Assembly (NCBI RefSeq): GCF_016595505.1
Contig: NZ_JAENIL010000038.1
Span: 1-64,000, forward strand
Reading direction: 5' to 3'
Length of the DNA stretch: 64,000 nt
Source of the DNA: Pelagicoccus mobilis
GTDB lineage: Bacteria; Verrucomicrobiota; Verrucomicrobiia; Opitutales; Opitutaceae
Below the pieces are notes generated by a model. That model was not told the DNA's origin and ran no database searches. It saw only the letters and a list, made by a program, of their open reading frames with translations. Made by a program: the position numbers and the translations under genes. Positions 58,978 through 64,000 of this stretch are shown here, in pieces. How positions within the stretch are numbered: the first letter of the stretch is position 1; every line of letters begins with the position of its first letter.

Positions 58978-60615
58978 TTACGCAAAGACCACATAACAAA
59001 CCACCATCACTGCGATAAGGATGAGCGAGAGGCTTCGAGGGTCTGAGATTCCAGTGATTCGTTTTTCGAAGAGTACCTGCAGCGGGCTCTGCCAGCAGTA
59101 CTTCTCTATATCTTCAGGATTTGGCTTCGGAGTCAGGAAGCTGATCGTCACGAACAATCCACTACAGATAGCGAACAACCACCAGGCCTGCATCATAAAT
59201 GGCATACCCCAGTTTTCAGTGAACATCCGCGCGGGCTCGCCGGCTTCGTTGTAGCCAAGGAAAAGTCCTGAAACCGCAGGGAAGTCCAAGCAGAACACAA
59301 CCGCACCCAGAGCAAATCCACCGATCAAAGTCCAGAAAGAGGCAGCCGAAGTACCACGCTTCCAGAATATACCCCAGATAAACACCGTACTGATTGGCGG
59401 GGCCAAGACCGCGATCATCTGATTGATTCCTTCAAAGATTCCGCCGAAACGCTCCCCTTGCGTCGACCAAGCGATCGCGAGCAACAGGACAACCGCTACC
59501 GTACCACGACCGATGCTCACGAGCTTCTTATCGTCCGTATCGGGCTTAATGCGCTTTACGATGTCGATACTCACCAGTGTCGCAGTCGAATTCAATGCAC
59601 CCGCAACCGTACTCATCAAAGCGGCCAGCAACCCGGCCACAACAATGCCTCGCAAGCCGACCGGCAGTAGTTGCTGAATCATGACAACAAGTGTGGCGTC
59701 TTTGTTCTCAGCGATGATATCTTTGAAAAGCACATAGCCGATTACACCTGGAAGCACCATGAATAGAACGGGCAGGATCTTAATAAAGCCTGCGAAGATC
59801 GGTCCTAGCTGAGCATCTCGCTCTGTCTTCGCGCCGAGCACGCGCTGAACAATCGTCTGATCGCTACACCAATACCAAATGCCCAGCACCGGATAACCGA
59901 GCAACATCGCATACCAAGCGAAATCACCTTCTGTTCGGATCATGCTCAATTGGTCAGGCTTAGCTGCAGCCTTGAGTCCTTCCAAGGATGTGATACCTCT
60001 GTCTCCCAATGCATCGAAGGCGAAGAAAGCGATCGCCCCCGCTCCGAGAATGAGAATGACGGTCTGGATCGCCTCGGTGACGACAACCGCCTTCAGGCCT
60101 CCAATTGCGGTATAAAGCAGAGTCAAACCAGAGATTATGAGAATCGACCAAATGATATCGAGGTCGACGAAACTTTGAAACACAACCGCTCCGGCATAGA
60201 GCGTAACTCCGATGTGGATGAACAGCGCACCAACCACCGCCATGATAGCGAGCACCGTACGCGAACGAGGACCAAATCTGCCCTCGATGTACTCAGGCAG
60301 TGTGGATATCTTTGTGCGGAAATAGAATGGCGCAAAGACGAGGCCGAGCACGATCAACAGAAAAGGAGCCAACCACTCGAAATTGCCCACAACCATTCCC
60401 TGATCGTAACCCGAAGCGGCTAAGCCTATCAGATGCACCGTTGAGATATTCGTCGCAAAAAGAGCGAGACCAACGGTCGGCCAGCGAATTGATCGGCTCG
60501 CCAAGAAGTAACTGCTAGAGCTCTCCGACGACTTTCTTCCCGAGTAGCAACCAATTGCCGTGATCCCCACTAAGTAGGCGACGACAATTACAAGATCGAT
60601 CCAATGTATATTCAT
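58978..60615 (-). CDS. SGLT-type sodium/sugar symporter
   Basis: This 545-residue transporter with about 14 helices is closest to the sodium/glucose cotransporter branch of SSS: FLASRSIRWPTVGLALFATNISTVHLIGLAASGY with the sodium site, and LLYTAIGGLKAVVVTEAIQ. The start at 60615 (MNIHWIDLVIVVAYLVGITA) gives a normal first helix. It belongs to a different branch from the two symporters at 15471 and 43029. Its place before the fucosidase and after the SDR and AKR genes suggests L-fucose or L-galactose uptake, which is inference. Confidence 0.92.
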   Translation of the reverse strand: MNIHWIDLVIVVAYLVGITAIGCYSGRKSSESSSSYFLASRSIRWPTVGLALFATNISTVHLIGLAASGYDQGMVVGNFEWLAPFLLIVLGLVFAPFYFRTKISTLPEYIEGRFGPRSRTVLAIMAVVGALFIHIGVTLYAGAVVFQSFVDLDIIWSILIISGLTLLYTAIGGLKAVVVTEAIQTVILILGAGAIAFFAFDALGDRGITSLEGLKAAAKPDQLSMIRTEGDFAWYAMLLGYPVLGIWYWCSDQTIVQRVLGAKTERDAQLGPIFAGFIKILPVLFMVLPGVIGYVLFKDIIAENKDATLVVMIQQLLPVGLRGIVVAGLLAALMSTVAGALNSTATLVSIDIVKRIKPDTDDKKLVSIGRGTVAVVLLLAIAWSTQGERFGGIFEGINQMIAVLAPPISTVFIWGIFWKRGTSAASFWTLIGGFALGAVVFCLDFPAVSGLFLGYNEAGEPARMFTENWGMPFMMQAWWLFAICSGLFVTISFLTPKPNPEDIEKYCWQSPLQVLFEKRITGISDPRSLSLILIAVMVVCYVVFA

Positions 60616-60644
60616 AATTTAAGCACAGAAACAGTATCCAAAAA

Positions 60645-61421
60645 TCAAAAACCGATCGAAGCGCCACCATCAACGGGCACACATTGACCAGTAACGAACT
60701 TAGCAGCATCAGAGCATAGGTAGACGGCTGCTTGACCTATATCCTCTGGCAATCCCATCGTTCCTATTGGAGTACGTGAGAGCACCTTTTCCTTTCGAAC
60801 AGGATCACCCGCAAAGGCACGATCCGTCATCGGAGTGCTAATCCAGCCCGGTGCAATCGCGTTTACACGGATCCCTTGTTTAGACCACTCAGCGGCAAGT
60901 CCACGCGTTAAGCCAACCACAGCAGTCTTAGCGGTCGTGTATCCAATAATCTGAGGGACTCCCATATAGGAAGCCATAGAAGCGATGAACACGATACTCC
61001 CCTTGCCCTTCTCGATCATCGCCGGTGCGACATCTCTCGAAAGAGCGAACCCTGCCTTCACGTGCGTATCGAGCAATTGATCAAATTCCTCATCGCTCAA
61101 TTCAAGAGCCGGCTTCTTGAAATTCTGCCCTGCATTGTTCACGAGAATCGACACTGGAGCACCAAACGCTTTCTGAACGTCCTTAAGCATGCGGCCACGA
61201 TCTTCAGCCTTCGTCACATCACCCTCACAGGCTATAGCCGTATCACCGAGACTGGCTACCGCTTCTTTTAAAACGTCAGCTCTCCGCCCTGAGATACAGA
61301 CCTTTGCACCCGCATCGATTAACGACTGAGCAATCGCAAGACCAATCCCAGTACCTCCCCCAGTTACGAGAGCAATCTCGCCTTCCAAACAAAACAGATC
61401 CGAATTTTTCTTCTCACTCAT
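60645..61421 (-). CDS. Short-chain dehydrogenase (gluconate 5-dehydrogenase/keto-deoxy-fuconate dehydrogenase-like)
   Basis: This 258-residue Rossmann-fold oxidoreductase has the cofactor loop TGGGTGIG (about residues 20-27), NNAG near residue 95, and the catalytic Ser..Tyr-x-x-x-Lys set in IASMASYMGVPQIIGYTTAK. It resembles classical SDRs that oxidise sugar acids. The gene lies two bases after the aldo-keto reductase stop and 29 before the symporter. With mutarotase, AKR and enolase enzymes in line, 2-keto-3-deoxy-L-fuconate dehydrogenase is a plausible role, though gluconate-type dehydrogenase is an equally fair reading. Confidence 0.88.
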   Translation of the reverse strand: MSEKKNSDLFCLEGEIALVTGGGTGIGLAIAQSLIDAGAKVCISGRRADVLKEAVASLGDTAIACEGDVTKAEDRGRMLKDVQKAFGAPVSILVNNAGQNFKKPALELSDEEFDQLLDTHVKAGFALSRDVAPAMIEKGKGSIVFIASMASYMGVPQIIGYTTAKTAVVGLTRGLAAEWSKQGIRVNAIAPGWISTPMTDRAFAGDPVRKEKVLSRTPIGTMGLPEDIGQAAVYLCSDAAKFVTGQCVPVDGGASIGF

Positions 61422-61423
61422 AG

Positions 61424-62374
61424 CTAGCAGGTTTCTCCAAAGTTCCAGTCGCGGTTTAGTATGGGCTTCAGGATATCCTGAACTTCCCCCACCAATCCCA
61501 GGTCAGGCTCAATCAAAGCGTTTTCGATACTCTGCCGGATACGCCCGGGATTCGAGCTACTGGTCAAAGTCGTCGGTATCCGTTCATTGGCGACCGCATA
61601 TTGAATCGATAGCTTTTCGATGGTGGTCCCATTTTCTAGGCAGAAGTTAACCGCCTTTTGAGCGACCTCCCGCTCTTCCTCCGTGATCGGAAACCAATCT
61701 GCAGGACCACGAGAGGTGAGCACTCCCATCAATAAAGGCGACGAATTGATCAAACCAATTCCTCGACGATCGCAGGTATCGACGATATCTAGCAACTGCG
61801 TATCGCTGAGACAGTAGTGACTATGCGTCATTGCCACTTCGATATCGACCGATTCTGCAACGGTTTTCCACAAGTCCATCGGATAAGTCGAAAGCCCGTA
61901 GAAGCGGATCTTCCCTTCACTCTTCAGAGCTTTAAGTGTTTCGATGCCTTCTCCAACCGCTTGATCGACATGGCTACGGCCATCGTACTCGATATCATGC
62001 AAATAAACGACATCGACGTGCTCCACTCCTAAACGTCCCAAGCTCTCGTCGACCGACTTGCGAATCGCTGCCTCCGAGTAGTCGAACAAATGACCTCCGT
62101 AGGCTCCTGGCGTGCAAAATTTTCCCGCCTTGGTCGAAAGGTAATACTCCTCACGCTTGCGCGTCTTCAGAGCTCTGCCTAAAACGGTCTCAGCCTTTTT
62201 GTCTCCGTAGGCGGGCGACACATCGATATAGTTCACTCCCATATCGAGAGCCGTGTGCACAGCTTGGATACCGTCGTCCTCATTGATTTCAGAGAACACA
62301 CCTCCTAAAGCGGAAGCTCCGTAGCTCAAAATCGACACATCGAGCCCAGTGGCTCCTAGTTTTCTATACTTCAT
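61424..62374 (-). CDS. Aldo-keto reductase resembling L-galactose/L-fucose dehydrogenase
   Basis: This 316-residue AKR starts at 62374 with GGAGAG six bases upstream; the longer frame to 62422 reads into a repeat. The active site is Asp51, Tyr56 (DVSPAYG), Lys82 (STKAGK) and His126 (YLHDIE). Sequence features such as SYGASALGGVF, KSVDESLGRLGVEHVDVVYLHDIE and SHYCLSDTQLLDIVD match plant L-galactose dehydrogenase and bacterial D-threo-aldose (L-fucose) dehydrogenase. It should oxidise L-fucose or L-galactose to the lactone with NAD(P). It sits two bases before the SDR gene, in line with a non-phosphorylating pathway. Confidence 0.9.
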   Translation of the reverse strand: MKYRKLGATGLDVSILSYGASALGGVFSEINEDDGIQAVHTALDMGVNYIDVSPAYGDKKAETVLGRALKTRKREEYYLSTKAGKFCTPGAYGGHLFDYSEAAIRKSVDESLGRLGVEHVDVVYLHDIEYDGRSHVDQAVGEGIETLKALKSEGKIRFYGLSTYPMDLWKTVAESVDIEVAMTHSHYCLSDTQLLDIVDTCDRRGIGLINSSPLLMGVLTSRGPADWFPITEEEREVAQKAVNFCLENGTTIEKLSIQYAVANERIPTTLTSSSNPGRIRQSIENALIEPDLGLVGEVQDILKPILNRDWNFGETC

Positions 62375-62390
62375 CTCTCTCCAGTTAAGT

Positions 62391-62446
62391 CTGTAGGTCG
62401 CCGCGGTGAGGCGACATGACATAGCGGGTCAACGCCCCGCCCTACA
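62391..62446. repeat. Dispersed palindromic repeat, GTAGGTCGCC and CCGCCCTAC types
   Basis: CTGTAGGTCGCCGCGGTGAGGCGAC followed by GCGGGTCAACGCCCCGCCCTAC, nearly identical to 37830-37891, between the mutarotase and AKR genes. Confidence 0.6.
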
Positions 62447-62470
62447 GCAATCAAGTTTCTTTGTTTAAAC

Positions 62471-63244
62471 CTACTCTCCCCCGGACGTCATCAGAGACCA
62501 GTTACCCTCTCCATGGAGGTTGATATTGCAGGGATCCGTGTGCTTCCACCAGCGTTGGGTCGCGGGGTCCGCAGCCATAACCTTGTTGTCCGCATCGATG
62601 TCGTCGCCGATGTACTCGCAGTAGGTGTACATGTAGAGTGCGTCCCCATCCTCGATAAGAAAGGTGGTCCAGTGGCGGTAGTTCGAAAGTATCATTCCAT
62701 CCACTACTCCTGGCCAATTGGTCTGATGCAGCTGGCGGTAAGTGAGTTCTTTCTCGGGCTTCAATCCACTCATCAGCCCGAGCTTCTGAATCTCTTTCTT
62801 ATCGTGGGGAAACGCCTCCGTTGTCGCGATGCAGTTCATCCACTCCATTCGTACCCACGCTTCTCCCTCTGCTGCTCTAGTGTGAGGAATAAGCATCTCC
62901 TCTAGCTTCGAAATCTCATTAGCGTGTTCACCCAGGAGAGTCGTCAAACCATCAAGCCCCTTCTGTCCGGTTTCATAGTATGCGAAGACAGCGATGCGTC
63001 CGTTTAAGTCGCGGAAGAATACGTTCACGTTTTTCGCTCCCGCTTTCGCCAAGTGACGATCAGACTTATCGCTAATGTCAGCCACCAGCTTCTGAGCCGC
63101 TTCCAGGTCGCTTGTCTCTAAATAGGCCAACAAGCCAACGCGTTGATCAAGCTCCGAAACGAGTGCGTTCTCGTAAGGTGAAAAGCCAAAGGCTGTCGAG
63201 CAGAGAAAAGTAACAAGAATCAGGATACTATTGGGGTATTTCAT
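62471..63244 (-). CDS. Exported two-domain L-rhamnose/L-fucose mutarotase-like protein
   Basis: This 257-residue protein has a signal peptide (MKYPNSILILVTFLCSTAFG). The C-terminal half matches the L-rhamnose mutarotase family: LTYRQLHQTNWPGVVDGMI, NYRHWTTFLIEDGDALYMYTY and AADPATQRWWKHTDPC. The N-terminal half (LLAYLETSDLEAAQKLVADI, IAVFAYYETG) looks like a second, divergent copy of the same alpha-beta fold. Typical members are about 105 residues, single-domain and cytoplasmic, so a secreted double form is unusual. It lies three bases after the enolase gene and upstream of the AKR. It may convert fucose anomers before uptake. Confidence 0.85.
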   Translation of the reverse strand: MKYPNSILILVTFLCSTAFGFSPYENALVSELDQRVGLLAYLETSDLEAAQKLVADISDKSDRHLAKAGAKNVNVFFRDLNGRIAVFAYYETGQKGLDGLTTLLGEHANEISKLEEMLIPHTRAAEGEAWVRMEWMNCIATTEAFPHDKKEIQKLGLMSGLKPEKELTYRQLHQTNWPGVVDGMILSNYRHWTTFLIEDGDALYMYTYCEYIGDDIDADNKVMAADPATQRWWKHTDPCNINLHGEGNWSLMTSGGE

Positions 63245-63247
63245 AAG

Positions 63248-64000
<753 letters not shown>

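Overview
The window is about 64 kb of a bacterial chromosome devoted mainly to breaking down a sulfated, galactan- and fucose-containing polysaccharide, most likely from marine algae. The gene style points to Verrucomicrobiota (an Opitutae/Puniceicoccales-like relative) or, less likely, Planctomycetota. It has seven type I sulfatases, sodium:solute symporters in place of SusC/SusD pairs, many secreted lipoprotein enzymes, and intergenic gaps filled with short palindromic repeats. No SusC/SusD pair argues against Bacteroidota. This placement is inferred from gene families only. No rRNA, tRNA, CRISPR array or transposase gene was seen.

Region 1 (59-22466, minus strand) holds two operon-like blocks. 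One runs sulfatase, GH43/GH117-like lipoprotein, GH97, lipoprotein sulfatase, two tandem paralogous GH2 enzymes, sulfatase with a PA14-like tail. The other runs DapA-family aldolase, enolase-superfamily dehydratase, sodium symporter, sulfatase. A second GH43-like lipoprotein and another sulfatase lie upstream. Region 2 (22667-24960, plus) is a two-domain GH43-like/GH117 enzyme split by a one-base frameshift. Region 3 (25077-31554) has a periplasmic-TPR sensor histidine kinase without an adjacent response regulator, a GntR/FCD regulator, a kelch protein and a DUF5060 hydrolase-like protein. Region 4 (31677-36304, minus) is a complete ABC importer closely resembling E. coli YtfQRT-YjfF (galactofuranose). 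Region 5 (36523-44747, minus) holds a stand-alone GH117, a beta-mannosidase-type GH2, an FAD oxidoreductase and a sodium symporter. Region 6 (45126-49671) holds an AraC regulator, a divergent sulfatase with no visible signal peptide, and a BNR-type propeller protein.

Region 7 (50161-55621, plus) is unlike the rest: a DUF1349 protein, a truncated HAD hydrolase, a DUF2200 protein, a small membrane protein, and a tightly overlapped trio of retropepsin-like protease, inactive-transglutaminase/7TM protein and RimK-like ATP-grasp ligase. Region 8 (55657-64000, minus) is a fucose module: sulfatase, GH29 fucosidase, SGLT-type symporter, SDR, aldo-keto reductase resembling L-galactose/L-fucose dehydrogenase, an exported mutarotase and an enolase-superfamily dehydratase cut off by the window end.

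Working model: sulfatases, GH2, GH97, GH29 and GH117 trim sulfated oligosaccharides in the periplasm. The symporters and the YtfQRT-like importer bring in galactose, anhydrogalactose and fucose. The enolase, DapA, AKR and SDR enzymes oxidise them through non-phosphorylated sugar acids. GH117 points to 3,6-anhydro-L-galactose in the substrate. No endo-acting agarase, porphyranase or carrageenase is visible. Three families of palindromic operator-like sites recur upstream of the catabolic genes, and several families of dispersed palindromic repeats fill the gaps, including all three convergent gene junctions.
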